From Rugamonas sp. A1-17 (GTDB taxonomy: Bacteria > Pseudomonadota > Gammaproteobacteria > Burkholderiales > Burkholderiaceae_D), in contig JAJLPB010000011.1 in assembly GCA_025548565.1 (NCBI GenBank), positions 1 to 64,000 on the forward strand: a DNA stretch of 64,000 nucleotides, given 5' to 3'. The notes under the pieces were generated by a model. That model made no database searches. It was not told where the DNA came from and saw only the letters and a list, made by a program, of their open reading frames with translations. The translations under genes and the position numbers were made by a program. Within the stretch, counting starts at the first letter, position 1. Each line of letters opens with the position of its first letter. Shown piece after piece: positions 33,590-42,623 of this stretch.

Positions 33590-34459
33590 TCAGGCCAGCA
33601 AGGCCATGGCCTTTTCCAGGCTGCGGCGCATGCGGTTGAAGGCGGTGCTGAGGGTGGCGATCTCGTCCTTGCCGCGCACATCGAATTCCTCCACATCGAG
33701 CTGGCCGGCGCTGACGGCGTCGGCGATGCGGCTGATGCGGTTCATCGGCCGCAGCACCAGCAGGTAGAACAGCACGTTCACGGCCAGCAGGATGACGCAG
33801 AAGGTCAGCGCCATGCCGCCCATGATCAGCGCGTAGGCGCGGCCGGCCTCGCGCTGCGGCACCGCCAGCGGCACCGAGACGATCTGGCTGCCGATGGCCT
33901 CGCCAAGCTTCCAGCCGAAGCCGTTGTTGACGCCGTACAGCGCGGTCATCGTGGCCGGCGCGGCGGCCGGCGTGCTGTGGCAGGCCAGGCAGCGGCCGTC
34001 GCTGATGCGGATCGGCCGCGCCAGGTAGAGCGACGGGCCGGACGGGGTCTGGCGGTCGCCGACCACCTCCTTGAGCTCGGCGTGGTCGCGGAACTGCTGG
34101 ACCACGTCGGCCTCCCAGTCCACCACGCGGTCGCGCGGGTTGGTGGGGTTGAGCACCGCTTCCTTGTAGCTGTAGTCGGCGTGGGTCTGGTGCAGCTGGT
34201 TGAAGCTCTGCGTGGCCGCGTACGACGGCACCGACTGCGGCAGGAAGGCTTTCTTCAGGCCCTCGGTCAGCAGCGGCTTGACCTCGTCGTTGGTGTAGCT
34301 GCGCGCGGCCATGGCCGCTTCCATCATCAGGCTGGCGTGGGCCAGCACCTCGCGCCGGGCGTTTTCGCGCAGCACGTCGCGCGTCATGGTGGCCGTGGCG
34401 TACCAGCCCAGCCCGAAGATCAGCAGCAGCACCAGGTTGAATTTGTACAGCAGTTTCAT
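33590..34459 (-). CDS. c-type-heme membrane sensor with HAMP domain (DUF3365/Tll0287-like)
   Basis: A 289-residue inner-membrane protein: membrane helix at about 7-22, a periplasmic domain of the DUF3365 type with heme-binding Cys157-Leu-Ala-Cys160-His161 (RCLACHS), a second membrane helix at about 208-236, and a HAMP domain (LRPMNRISRIADAVSAGQLDVEEF..., 236-285). The protein stops right after HAMP, with no kinase, cyclase or chemotaxis domain. The TIR gene begins three bases later, so the TIR protein may be the output in trans. The start MKLLYKF at 34459 is preferred because the first helix follows it; the frame is open from 34501. Confidence 0.85.
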   Translation of the reverse strand: MKLLYKFNLVLLLIFGLGWYATATMTRDVLRENARREVLAHASLMMEAAMAARSYTNDEVKPLLTEGLKKAFLPQSVPSYAATQSFNQLHQTHADYSYKEAVLNPTNPRDRVVDWEADVVQQFRDHAELKEVVGDRQTPSGPSLYLARPIRISDGRCLACHSTPAAAPATMTALYGVNNGFGWKLGEAIGSQIVSVPLAVPQREAGRAYALIMGGMALTFCVILLAVNVLFYLLVLRPMNRISRIADAVSAGQLDVEEFDVRGKDEIATLSTAFNRMRRSLEKAMALLA

Positions 34460-34586
34460 GAGCGACTCGTCCGCGAGGGTGGAACTGCCGGAGTGGTGCA
34501 TTTATACTAACATGAAACAATAGACATTCCACCGCCCCCGGCGCCGGCCGGGCGTAAAAAGTCAGCGCCCGCGCAACGCCGCGCGC

Positions 34587-34631
34587 AAAAAAAATCCCCG
34601 CCGGCCCTGATCGCGCAGGGCCGGCGGGGAT
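34587..34631 (-). terminator. Strong terminator after the M16 peptidase gene
   Basis: A 15-bp perfect stem (34594-34608 with 34617-34631), eight-base loop, then seven or eight T on the minus strand. It insulates the heme-sensor/TIR/SLOG operon from readthrough of the M16 gene. Confidence 0.93.
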
Positions 34632-34642
34632 GGCGCGGGCGC

Positions 34643-37417
34643 TTAAGGCAGCGGCTTGCCGTCGGCGTCGATCTTGCGCACCTCGCCCAGGTTCAGCGCG
34701 CGCACGCCGGCCTCAACCTTGCTGAGGTCGCCCACCACCAGCCAGGTCAGCCGGCCCGGCGTGATGGTGCGCGCCGCCAGCGCGTTGGCCTGGGCCGGCG
34801 TCATCGCCAGCACCGTGCCGGTGAAGGTGTTGTAGTAGTCGGCCGGCAGCTTGTATTGCAGGATGGTGCCGTAGGCGCCGGCCAGCTGGCTGTCCGTCTC
34901 GAACGAGCCCGGCAGGCGCAGCGTTTCGTTTTCCTGCGCGCTGCTCAGCTCGGCCGCGGTGATCGGCTTGGCGCCGGCGATGTTGGCGTATTCCTGCACC
35001 AGTTCCTGCAGGGCCGCGCCGGTCTTGTCGGTCTGCACCGGCGAGGTGCTCAGGTACAGGCGCTGGCCCACCGCCGGCTGCAAGCCGGCGTACACGCCAT
35101 ACGACCAGTGCTTGTCCTCGCGCAGGTTCATATTGATGCGCGAGCTGAAGGTGCCGCCAAAGATGTTGTTGACCACCTGCAGCGGCACGGCGTCCGGCGC
35201 GTTGCGCGGCGGCGCCAGCTGCGCGGCGTAGATCACGCTTTGCAGCGCGCCCGGCTTGTCCATCAGGTAGACCACCGGCTTCTCGGCCGGCGCGACCTGG
35301 GCCACGTTCTTCTTCGGCACCGCGCCGGCCTTCCAGCCGCCGAAGGTTTTCTCCAGCAGCGGCGTGATCTCCGCCAGCGTGGTGTCGCCCACCACCAGCA
35401 GCGTGGCGTTGTTCGGCTTGAACCAGGTCTGGTGGTACTTGACCAGGTCGTCACGGCCGATGCGCGCCACCGCCGCCTCGGTGCCGCTGCCGGTCAGCGG
35501 CAGGCTGTAGGCGTGGCCCTGGCCGTAGATCAGGGCCGGCATCACGCGCAGCGCCATCAATTGCGGATTGGACTTCTCGCGGGCGATCGACGCCAGCTGG
35601 TCCTTCTTCAGACGGTCCAGCTCGTTCTGGGCGTAGGCCGGATGCAGCAGCACGTCGGCGTACACGTCCAGCGCCTTCGGCAGCGTGGCCTTGAGCGCGT
35701 TGAGTTGGACGACGGCACCGTCCAGGTTGCTGCTGGCCGAGTACTCGGCGCCCAGCGCCTCGAACTCCTCGCTGATCTTCAGCGCGCCGCGCGTCGGCGT
35801 GCCCTCCTCCAGCATGCGCAGCGACAGGTTGGCCAGGCCGGGCAGGTCCCGCGAGTCCGACGCGTAGCCGGCGTCGACCAGCATCGACAGGTTGACCACC
35901 GGCGCGCTGTGGCGCTCGGCCAGCACCACCTTCAGGCCGTTCGACAGCGTGGCGCTCTGCATGGCCGGCAGCTTGAGCGACTCGGGCTGGCCCAGCGCCG
36001 GCGGCGCGCTGCGGTCCAGCTTGGCGGTGGCGGACAGGCCGGTCGGGTAAGGCTGCACGTCCAGCACGTAGTCGCCGTCGGCCAGCCATGCGTTCATGGC
36101 CTGCCTGACTTCCGCCGGCGTGGCGGCCTTGACCGCCTTCAGGTAGTCCTTGTAGCAGTCGGGATTACCGGTGAAGGTGGCGCAGGTGGCCAGCATGTCG
36201 CTCTTGCCGCCGAAGCCGCCGACGCGCTCGACCACGCGGGTGAAGTCGGCCAGGATGGCGGTCTTGGCCAGCTCCAGCTCGGCCGCGGTGGGGCCGGACT
36301 TCATCAGCGCGCGCAGCTCCTCGTCGGCGGCCTGTTCCAGCTTGTGGCTGTCGGCGCCGGGACGCGCGTTGAGCACCAGCATGAACTGGCCGGCGATCTC
36401 CGACGAGTAGTTGCTGGCGCTGGCACTGGTGGCCAGCTGGTCCTTGTACACCAGGCGCTTGTAGAAGCGCGAGGTCTTGCCGCCGCCCAGCACGCGCGCG
36501 GCCAGGTCCAGCAGCGGCTCGTTGGCGGTGTTCGAGCCCGGCACGTTCCACACGCGGTAGATGCGCGCCTGCGGCACGCGGTCCTGCACGGTGCCGCGGT
36601 GGGTGCCGGTGCGCTTGGCGATCCACGCCTCCTGCCTGGCCAGCGGCGGGCCGGCCGGAATCTCGCCGTAGTACTTCTCGACCTTCTCGCGCGCCTGCTC
36701 CGGCGTGATGTCGCCGGCCAGCACCAGGGTCACGTTGTTCGGGCCGTAGTTGGTCTTGAACCATTCCTGCACATCGCCCATCGAGGCCGCGTCCAGGTCC
36801 TTCATCGAGCCGATCACGGTCCACGAATACGGATGGCCGGCCGGCCAGGTGTTCTCCGTCAGCAGCTGGCGCGCCACGCCGTAGGGCTGGTTCTCGCCCT
36901 GGCGCTTCTCGTTCTGCACCACGCCGCGCTGCAGGTCCAGCTTCTTCTGGTCCAGCACGCCGAGCAGGTGGCCCATGCGGTCGCTCTCGGCGAACAGCGT
37001 GTAGTCCAGCATCGAGGTCGGCACGTTCTCGAAATAATTGGTGCGGTCGGTGTTGGTCGTGCCGTTCAGGCTGGTCGCGCCGATGCGCTCCATGGCGTTG
37101 ATGAAAGTGCCCTCGTTGAAGTGCTCGCTGCCGCTGAACATCAGGTGCTCGAACAGGTGGGCGAAGCCGGTCTTGCCGGCCTTCTCGTTCTTGGAGCCGA
37201 CGTGGTACCAGGTGTTGACCGCCACCACCGGCGTCTTGTGGTCTTCATGGACCAGCACGGTGAGGCCGTTCTTCAGCACGAACTTGGTGTACGGGATGTC
37301 GGGGATGGCGATATCGGCTTTGGCGGACTTGGCCGGCTCGGCGGCGCGCAGCGCGCCGCCGGCGGTGGCCAGCGCGATCGAGGCGGCCAGGATGGTGCGG
37401 CGTAAGGACAGGGTCAT
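34643..37417 (-). CDS. Secreted M16 family zinc metallopeptidase (two-domain)
   Basis: A 924-residue pitrilysin-family peptidase with a signal peptide (MTLSLRRTILAASIALATAGGALRA). The inverted zinc motif is His87-Leu-Phe-Glu-His91 (FAHLFEHLMF). Both M16 halves are present: an active N-terminal half and a C-terminal half lacking HxxEH (LSNGLKVVLAERHSAPVV...). Probably a periplasmic oligopeptidase clearing short peptides. AAGGAGATCCGC fixes the ATG at 37417. The M28 gene lies upstream on the same strand, but a terminator stands between them. Confidence 0.93.
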   Translation of the reverse strand: MTLSLRRTILAASIALATAGGALRAAEPAKSAKADIAIPDIPYTKFVLKNGLTVLVHEDHKTPVVAVNTWYHVGSKNEKAGKTGFAHLFEHLMFSGSEHFNEGTFINAMERIGATSLNGTTNTDRTNYFENVPTSMLDYTLFAESDRMGHLLGVLDQKKLDLQRGVVQNEKRQGENQPYGVARQLLTENTWPAGHPYSWTVIGSMKDLDAASMGDVQEWFKTNYGPNNVTLVLAGDITPEQAREKVEKYYGEIPAGPPLARQEAWIAKRTGTHRGTVQDRVPQARIYRVWNVPGSNTANEPLLDLAARVLGGGKTSRFYKRLVYKDQLATSASASNYSSEIAGQFMLVLNARPGADSHKLEQAADEELRALMKSGPTAAELELAKTAILADFTRVVERVGGFGGKSDMLATCATFTGNPDCYKDYLKAVKAATPAEVRQAMNAWLADGDYVLDVQPYPTGLSATAKLDRSAPPALGQPESLKLPAMQSATLSNGLKVVLAERHSAPVVNLSMLVDAGYASDSRDLPGLANLSLRMLEEGTPTRGALKISEEFEALGAEYSASSNLDGAVVQLNALKATLPKALDVYADVLLHPAYAQNELDRLKKDQLASIAREKSNPQLMALRVMPALIYGQGHAYSLPLTGSGTEAAVARIGRDDLVKYHQTWFKPNNATLLVVGDTTLAEITPLLEKTFGGWKAGAVPKKNVAQVAPAEKPVVYLMDKPGALQSVIYAAQLAPPRNAPDAVPLQVVNNIFGGTFSSRINMNLREDKHWSYGVYAGLQPAVGQRLYLSTSPVQTDKTGAALQELVQEYANIAGAKPITAAELSSAQENETLRLPGSFETDSQLAGAYGTILQYKLPADYYNTFTGTVLAMTPAQANALAARTITPGRLTWLVVGDLSKVEAGVRALNLGEVRKIDADGKPLP

Positions 37418-37448
37418 GCGGATCTCCTTGAGAGGGAAGGCAGGCTGC

Positions 37449-37483
37449 AAAAAAAAGGCGCACCGGCTTTACAGCGGGTGCGC
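37449..37483 (-). terminator. Terminator after the M28 peptidase gene
   Basis: Minus strand: GCGCACC, 12-base loop, GGTGCGC, then C and eight T. Lies 34 bases after the M28 stop codon. Confidence 0.85.
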
Positions 37484-37516
37484 AAGCATTCTATTGCCTT
37501 TTAATTAAATTGGCGA

Positions 37517-39175
37517 CTATTTGCGGCGTGCCGAGCTGGCGTCGCGGGTGGCGCGGAACTCGGCGTCGTGCGCCCAGTTCGGCCAGGCGTTGGAATCGGC
37601 CAGGTCGCGGCCCAGGCCGTACAGCAGGCCGAGGTCGTGCGCCATGCCGGTGAACGGCCAGTTGGCGCTCCACTCGTCCGACGGCTGATGGTAGTTGTTG
37701 GTGTTGTAGTCCTCTTCCGCCTTGCGGCCGGCGGCCAGGCCGCCGTCGATCCAGTCGTCGCCGGAGCCGAACGAGATCGCCGGCACGCCGCGCTTGGCGA
37801 ACGGGAAGTGGTCGGAGCGGAAGAAGTGGCCCGCCTCGGGTTTCGGATCGGGCGCGTACGCCATGTCCATCTGCCTGGCCTTGGCGATCAGCTGGTCCAG
37901 CAGGTCCAGCTTGGCGCTGCCGGAGATGGTGAAGTTGCGCGCCGGACCGTAGGGGCTGAGCGCGTCCATGTTGATCACGCCGGCGGTCTCGGCCAGCGGA
38001 TACAGCGGATAGGCCGCGTAGTACTCGGAGCCGAGCAAGCCCTTCTCCTCGGCCGTGACGGCCAGGAACACCACGCTGCGCTGCGGCGCCGGCGCCTTGC
38101 CGTAGGCGCGCGCCAGCTCCAGCAGCGCGGCGATGCCGGTGGCGTTGTCGACCGCGCCGTTATAGATCTTGTCGCCCTTGGCGTCCGGCAGGCCGACGCC
38201 CAGGTGGTCCCAGTGCGCGCTGTAGATCACGGTCTGCTCCGGCGCGGCGCTGCCGATCACGCGGCCGGCCACGTTCTTCGACACGATGGTCTGCGCGTCC
38301 ACCGCATAGCTGGCGCTCAGGTTCACGCCCTTGAGCTGCACCGGCTTGAAGGCGCGGGTCTGCGCCAGCTTCTTGAGCGCCTCGAAATCCTGGCCGCCGC
38401 GCTTGAACAGGTCGACCGCCAGGTCGCGCTGTATCCACGCCTCCATCGGCGCGTGGGCCGATGCCGGCTGCTTGCGCACGATGTCGTACATGACGTTGGT
38501 GTTGGAGTTCTTCACCGTGGCCCAGCCGTAGGAGGCCGGCGCGGTCTCGTGCACGATGATGGTGCCCAGCGCGCCGCGGCGCGCCATCTCCTCGTACTTG
38601 TAGGTCCAGCGGCCGTAGTAGGTCATGGCCTTGCCGCCGAAGTCGCCGACGCCGGTCTCGAAGTCGGGATCGTTGATCAGCACCACCGCCAGCTTGCCGC
38701 GCAGGTCGAAGCCCTTGAAGTCGTCCCACTTGCGCTCGGGCGCGTTGACGCCGTAGCCGACGAACACCAGCGGCGCGTTGCGGAAGTCGACCTGGTGGCT
38801 GCCGTTCATGGCGGCGCGCACGGCCATGTCGTCGCCCTGCTTGAGTTCCTGCCGGGTGTTGCCGTCGCTGACCACCAGCTTGACCGGGCCCTTGATCTCG
38901 AAGCGGCCCAGCGGCACGTCCTGGGTCCAGCTGCGCTGGGTCTTCTGGCCCTTGAGCAGGTCGCCCGCCGGCTGCAGGCCGGCCGCCTTGAACTGCTCGA
39001 TCAGGTAGGCCACGGTCTTGGTCTCGCCGGCCGTGTTCGGGCCACGACCTTCGAACTCGTCCGATGCCAGCACCTTGACGTCTTGCGACAAGTGCTTGGC
39101 GTCGAACTCCGGACCGCTGCCCGCCTGTGCGGTGGCGGCGGCGAGCAGCGAACAAATGAAGAGGGTGTTTTTCAA
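37517..39175 (-). CDS. Secreted M28 family aminopeptidase, TTG start
   Basis: A 552-residue zinc aminopeptidase with a signal peptide and a PA insert domain between residues about 150 and 260. Zinc and catalytic residues: SAHWDHLG, GAVDNATGIAALLE, AVTAEEKGLLGSEYYA, NMDALSPYG and FFRSDHFPFAKRGVPAISF. The start is a TTG at 39175 (encoding MKNTLFICSLLAAATAQA): it is preceded by CGGAGACAGA at good distance and directly begins the signal peptide. The frame is open to 39307, but no ATG there has a ribosome-binding site or gives a leading signal. Confidence 0.92.
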   Translation of the reverse strand: MKNTLFICSLLAAATAQAGSGPEFDAKHLSQDVKVLASDEFEGRGPNTAGETKTVAYLIEQFKAAGLQPAGDLLKGQKTQRSWTQDVPLGRFEIKGPVKLVVSDGNTRQELKQGDDMAVRAAMNGSHQVDFRNAPLVFVGYGVNAPERKWDDFKGFDLRGKLAVVLINDPDFETGVGDFGGKAMTYYGRWTYKYEEMARRGALGTIIVHETAPASYGWATVKNSNTNVMYDIVRKQPASAHAPMEAWIQRDLAVDLFKRGGQDFEALKKLAQTRAFKPVQLKGVNLSASYAVDAQTIVSKNVAGRVIGSAAPEQTVIYSAHWDHLGVGLPDAKGDKIYNGAVDNATGIAALLELARAYGKAPAPQRSVVFLAVTAEEKGLLGSEYYAAYPLYPLAETAGVINMDALSPYGPARNFTISGSAKLDLLDQLIAKARQMDMAYAPDPKPEAGHFFRSDHFPFAKRGVPAISFGSGDDWIDGGLAAGRKAEEDYNTNNYHQPSDEWSANWPFTGMAHDLGLLYGLGRDLADSNAWPNWAHDAEFRATRDASSARRK

Positions 39176-39356
39176 ATCTGTCTCCGTAATTTTTTTAATT
39201 GAACAGCGAGGCAATACTGACATGAAATCAACTACGCGGCAATCATGCCGGCATATACCGCGCGTCTCGTTTTCGCCAAACGTCGTACCATGGAAAATAA
39301 TTACCAAATACGCAATACTTTCCTGTAGGATATGGCTTTTCTAGCAAGGAGTGACG

Positions 39357-40241
39357 ATGCGCCGCGTGCTGACTGCCCTGTTGTGCCTGATTCTGTGCGC
39401 GCCGCCGCTGGCCGCCGCCGCCTCCACGCCGGACGGCCCGCACGCCCGCGCCGGCAGGATCACGCTGCCGGGCGGCGTCGCCACGCTGGACCTGCCGCCG
39501 CAGTTGCGCTACCTGGACCCGGATGACGCCCGCAAGGTGCTGGTCGACAGCTGGGGCAATCCGCCGGGGCCGCCGACGCTGGGCATGATCGTGCCGGCCG
39601 GCGTCGATCTGCTGGGCGCCGCAGGCTGGGGCGTGATCGTCGGCTACGAGCAGGATGGCCACGTCCGCGACGGCGACGCCGGCGCCGGCTATGCCGGCCT
39701 GCTGGCGCAGATGAAGGACGCGGTGGCCGACCGCAACACCGCGCGCCGCGAACAGGGCTACGCGGCGATGACGCTGATCGGCTGGGCCGAGCCGCCGCGC
39801 TACGACCGCGCCCGGCGCCAGCTGTCCTGGGCCAAGGAATTGCACACCGAGGGCAGCAACGAGAACGGCTTGAACTACAACGTCCGTCTGCTGGGGCGCG
39901 AGGGCGCGCTGGTGCTCAACGGCGTGGCCGGCATGAACCAGTTCGAGCAGGTCAGGCGCGGAATGCGCGAGGTGGCCGCGGCCGCCGCTTTCACCGCGGG
40001 CCGGCGCTACGACGACTTCAATGCCAGGACCGACCGGCTGGCCGCCTACGACCTGGCGACGCTGGCGGCCGGCGGCGTCGCCGCCAAGCCGGGCCTGCTG
40101 GGCAAGCTGGCCGTGGCGCTGCCGGGGTTCAGCCAGTTGCTGCTGATCGCCGTGGCCGTGTGCGGCATATGGCTGTACAAGGTGCTGGGCCGCCGGCAGG
40201 AGGAGCCGGCCGCGCCGGCGCGGCGCGAACGGGCGGGCTGA
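39357..40241 (+). CDS. DUF2167 membrane-anchored periplasmic protein
   Basis: A 294-residue protein: signal peptide (MRRVLTALLCLILCAPPLAAAA), the DUF2167 body (GRITLPGGVATLDLPPQLRYLDPDDARKVL, GMIVPAG, LIGWAEPPRYDRARRQLSWAKEL, LNYNVRLLGREGALVLN) and one C-terminal membrane helix (about 262-282) followed by a basic tail. Known only as a conserved family of Gram-negative envelope proteins without assigned function. AAGGAG five bases before the ATG at 39357 sets the start. Confidence 0.9.
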   Translation: MRRVLTALLCLILCAPPLAAAASTPDGPHARAGRITLPGGVATLDLPPQLRYLDPDDARKVLVDSWGNPPGPPTLGMIVPAGVDLLGAAGWGVIVGYEQDGHVRDGDAGAGYAGLLAQMKDAVADRNTARREQGYAAMTLIGWAEPPRYDRARRQLSWAKELHTEGSNENGLNYNVRLLGREGALVLNGVAGMNQFEQVRRGMREVAAAAAFTAGRRYDDFNARTDRLAAYDLATLAAGGVAAKPGLLGKLAVALPGFSQLLLIAVAVCGIWLYKVLGRRQEEPAAPARRERAG

Positions 40242-40327
40242 ACACATCTGGGCACGGTGAACCAACGCACGGTCCGCCCGCGCGCGGCGGCGCACACTGG
40301 ACGCCTGACCGCTCCCCGGAGACCGCC

Positions 40328-41119
40328 ATGCCCGAAGGACCATCGATCGTCATCCTGCGCGAGCAGGCCGCCGGCTTTGCCGGCCGCACCATCCGCGCCG
40401 CCAGCGGCAACAGCAAGGCGGTCGACTTCGACACTCTTGCCGGCCGTCCCATCACGGCCTTGCGCACGTGGGGCAAGCACTTCCTGATCCAGCTGCCGGA
40501 GACCGCGCTGCGCATCCATCTGATGATGTTCGGCAGCTACCGCATCAACGAGCGCAAGGAGACCAGCCCACGCCTGAGCCTGGGGTTCGACGACGGCGAG
40601 GAACTCAATTTCTACGCCTGCTCGGTCAAACAGATCGATCCGGACCTCGACGCCCAGTACGACTGGAGCGGCGACGTAATGTCCGACGCCTGGGACCCGA
40701 AGCGGGCGCTGGCCAAGCTGCGCGCCGCGCCGGACACGCTGGTGTGCGACGCCCTGCTGGACCAGGCCATCTTTGCCGGGGTCGGCAACATCATCAAGAA
40801 CGAGGTGCTGTTCCGCATCCACCTGCATCCGCTGGCCCGGATCGGTGACCTGCCGGCCGCCAAGCTGCGCCAGCTGGTCGAGCAGGCGCGCGTCTACAGC
40901 TTCGATTTCCTGAAATGGAAGAAGGCATACGAGCTCAAGCAGCACTGGCTCGCGCACACCCGGCAGATGTGTCCGCGCTGCCACATCCCCTTCCATCGTG
41001 CCCACTTGGGCAAGACCCACCGGCGCAGCTTCTTTTGCAACCAGTGCCAGCAGCAATACGTCACACCAGCCCGGTCAGGTAATACACGGCAATCACAAAG
41101 AACACAGCCGTCGTCTTGA
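40328..41119 (+). CDS. Nei/Fpg-family DNA glycosylase
   Basis: A 263-residue bifunctional DNA glycosylase/AP lyase. It begins MPEGPSIVIL: after Met removal the Pro is the catalytic nucleophile and Glu3 the partner. The helix-two-turn-helix (LLDQAIFAGVGNIIKNEVLF) and a C-terminal zinc finger (CPRCHIPFHRAHLGKTHRRSFFCNQC) are present. It removes oxidised bases; the Nei-like start MPEGPSI suggests pyrimidine lesions (endonuclease VIII). The tail after the zinc finger overlaps the convergent permease gene by 59 bases. Confidence 0.9.
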   Translation: MPEGPSIVILREQAAGFAGRTIRAASGNSKAVDFDTLAGRPITALRTWGKHFLIQLPETALRIHLMMFGSYRINERKETSPRLSLGFDDGEELNFYACSVKQIDPDLDAQYDWSGDVMSDAWDPKRALAKLRAAPDTLVCDALLDQAIFAGVGNIIKNEVLFRIHLHPLARIGDLPAAKLRQLVEQARVYSFDFLKWKKAYELKQHWLAHTRQMCPRCHIPFHRAHLGKTHRRSFFCNQCQQQYVTPARSGNTRQSQRTQPSS

Positions 41120-42461
41120 TCAGCGTGATGGCGAAGATCTCCTTGTACGATTCGCGGTGCGTCAGCCCGGTGACCGCCAGCAGCGTGATCACGGCGCCGT
41201 TGTGCGGCAAGGTATCCATGCCGCCGCTGGCCATCGCCACCACCCGGTGCAGCACCTCGAGCGGAATATTGGCCGCCTGCGCGCCCTTGACGAAGGTGTC
41301 GGCCATGGCCGCCAGCGCGATGCTCATGCCGCCCGAGGCCGAGCCGGTGATGCCGGCCAGCGAGCTCACCGACACTGCCGCGTTCACCAGCGGATTGGGC
41401 ACGCTGCGCAGCGCGTCGCTGACCACCAGAAAGCCCGGCAGCGAAGCGATCACGCCGCCGAAGCCGTACTCCGATGCGGTGTTCATCGCCGCCAGCAGCG
41501 CGCCGCCGACCGCCGCCTTGGTGCCCTCGGCGAAGGTGTCGCGGATGCGCTTGAAGGCGGTGGCCACCACCAGCAGGATGCCCATCAACAGCGCGCCCTC
41601 CACCGCCCAGATGCCGATGACGGTCTTGATCGGCACCGCCACCGGCGCGTGCAGGCCGGGCAGCGCCGCCGTGGTCAGCGCATAGCTCTCGCCGTACCAG
41701 CCGGGGATCTGCTTGGTCAGCACGAAGTTGGCCACGCCCACCAGGATCAGCGGCGCCACCGACAGCAGCGGATGCGGCAGGCCGGTGCTGGCGGCGCGCG
41801 CGGCTTCCTTGGCGGCGGTGGCGCCGTAGCCCTCGCCGCTGGCCATGGCCGCGCGGCGGCGCCATTCGAGGAAGCTCAGGCCCACCGCCAGGATGAACAA
41901 TGAACCGATCACGCCCAGCCACGGCGCGGCCCAGCCGGTGGTCTTGAAGAAGGTGGTGGGAATGATGTTCTGGATCTGCGGCGTGCCCGGCAGCGAATCC
42001 ATGGTGAACGAGAACGCCCCCAGCGCGATCGCGCCCGGCATCAGGCGCTTGGGAATGTTGCTCTGACGGTAGAGCTCGGCAGCGAACGGGTACACCGCGA
42101 ACACCACCACGAACAGCGACACGCCGCCGTAGGTCAGCAAGGCGCAAACGGCGACGATGACGGCGTTGGCGCGCGAGCGGCCGATGTACTTGATGGCCGC
42201 CACCACGATGGACTCGGAAAAGCCGGACAGCTCGATCAGCTTGCCAAACACGGCGCCCAGCAGGAACACCGGGAAGTACAGCTTGACGAAGCCGACCATC
42301 TTCTCCATGAAGATGCCGCTGAACACCGGCGCCACCGCGCCGGGATCGGTCAGCAGGACGGCGCCCAGCGCCGCCACCGGCGCGAACAGGATCACGCTGT
42401 AGCCGCGATAGGCGGCCAGCATCAGGAACACGAGCGCGGCAAGAACAATCAGGAAGGACAT
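41061..42461 (-). CDS. GntP-family permease (gluconate/hydroxy-acid:H+ symporter type)
   Basis: A 466-residue membrane protein with about 12-14 hydrophobic segments and GntP-type words: FGKLIELSGFSESIVVAAIKYIGRSRANAV, SFTMDSLPGTPQIQNIIPTTFF, GGGMSIALAAM-like SASGGMSIALAAMADTF and LPHNGAVITLL. Family members take up gluconate, hydroxybutyrate or similar acids with protons. AAGGAGTCCGC precedes the ATG. No catabolic genes are adjacent, so the substrate stays open. Its 3' end overlaps the Nei gene tail to tail. Confidence 0.88.
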   Translation of the reverse strand: MSFLIVLAALVFLMLAAYRGYSVILFAPVAALGAVLLTDPGAVAPVFSGIFMEKMVGFVKLYFPVFLLGAVFGKLIELSGFSESIVVAAIKYIGRSRANAVIVAVCALLTYGGVSLFVVVFAVYPFAAELYRQSNIPKRLMPGAIALGAFSFTMDSLPGTPQIQNIIPTTFFKTTGWAAPWLGVIGSLFILAVGLSFLEWRRRAAMASGEGYGATAAKEAARAASTGLPHPLLSVAPLILVGVANFVLTKQIPGWYGESYALTTAALPGLHAPVAVPIKTVIGIWAVEGALLMGILLVVATAFKRIRDTFAEGTKAAVGGALLAAMNTASEYGFGGVIASLPGFLVVSDALRSVPNPLVNAAVSVSSLAGITGSASGGMSIALAAMADTFVKGAQAANIPLEVLHRVVAMASGGMDTLPHNGAVITLLAVTGLTHRESYKEIFAITLIKTTAVFFVIAVYYLTGLV

Positions 42462-42623
42462 GCGGACTCCTTGGATTCAAAAGGGATCGCTGCATTGTAG
42501 AGAGAAACGCAAGTCGGCGTAGCTAGACTCAAGTCGGAGGCCGCCCGCACGGTGCGGCGGTGCAGCATTGACGCTGGGCAAACGGACTGCGATACTGAAT
42601 CATCGCAGCCTCTGTCCGATGCC

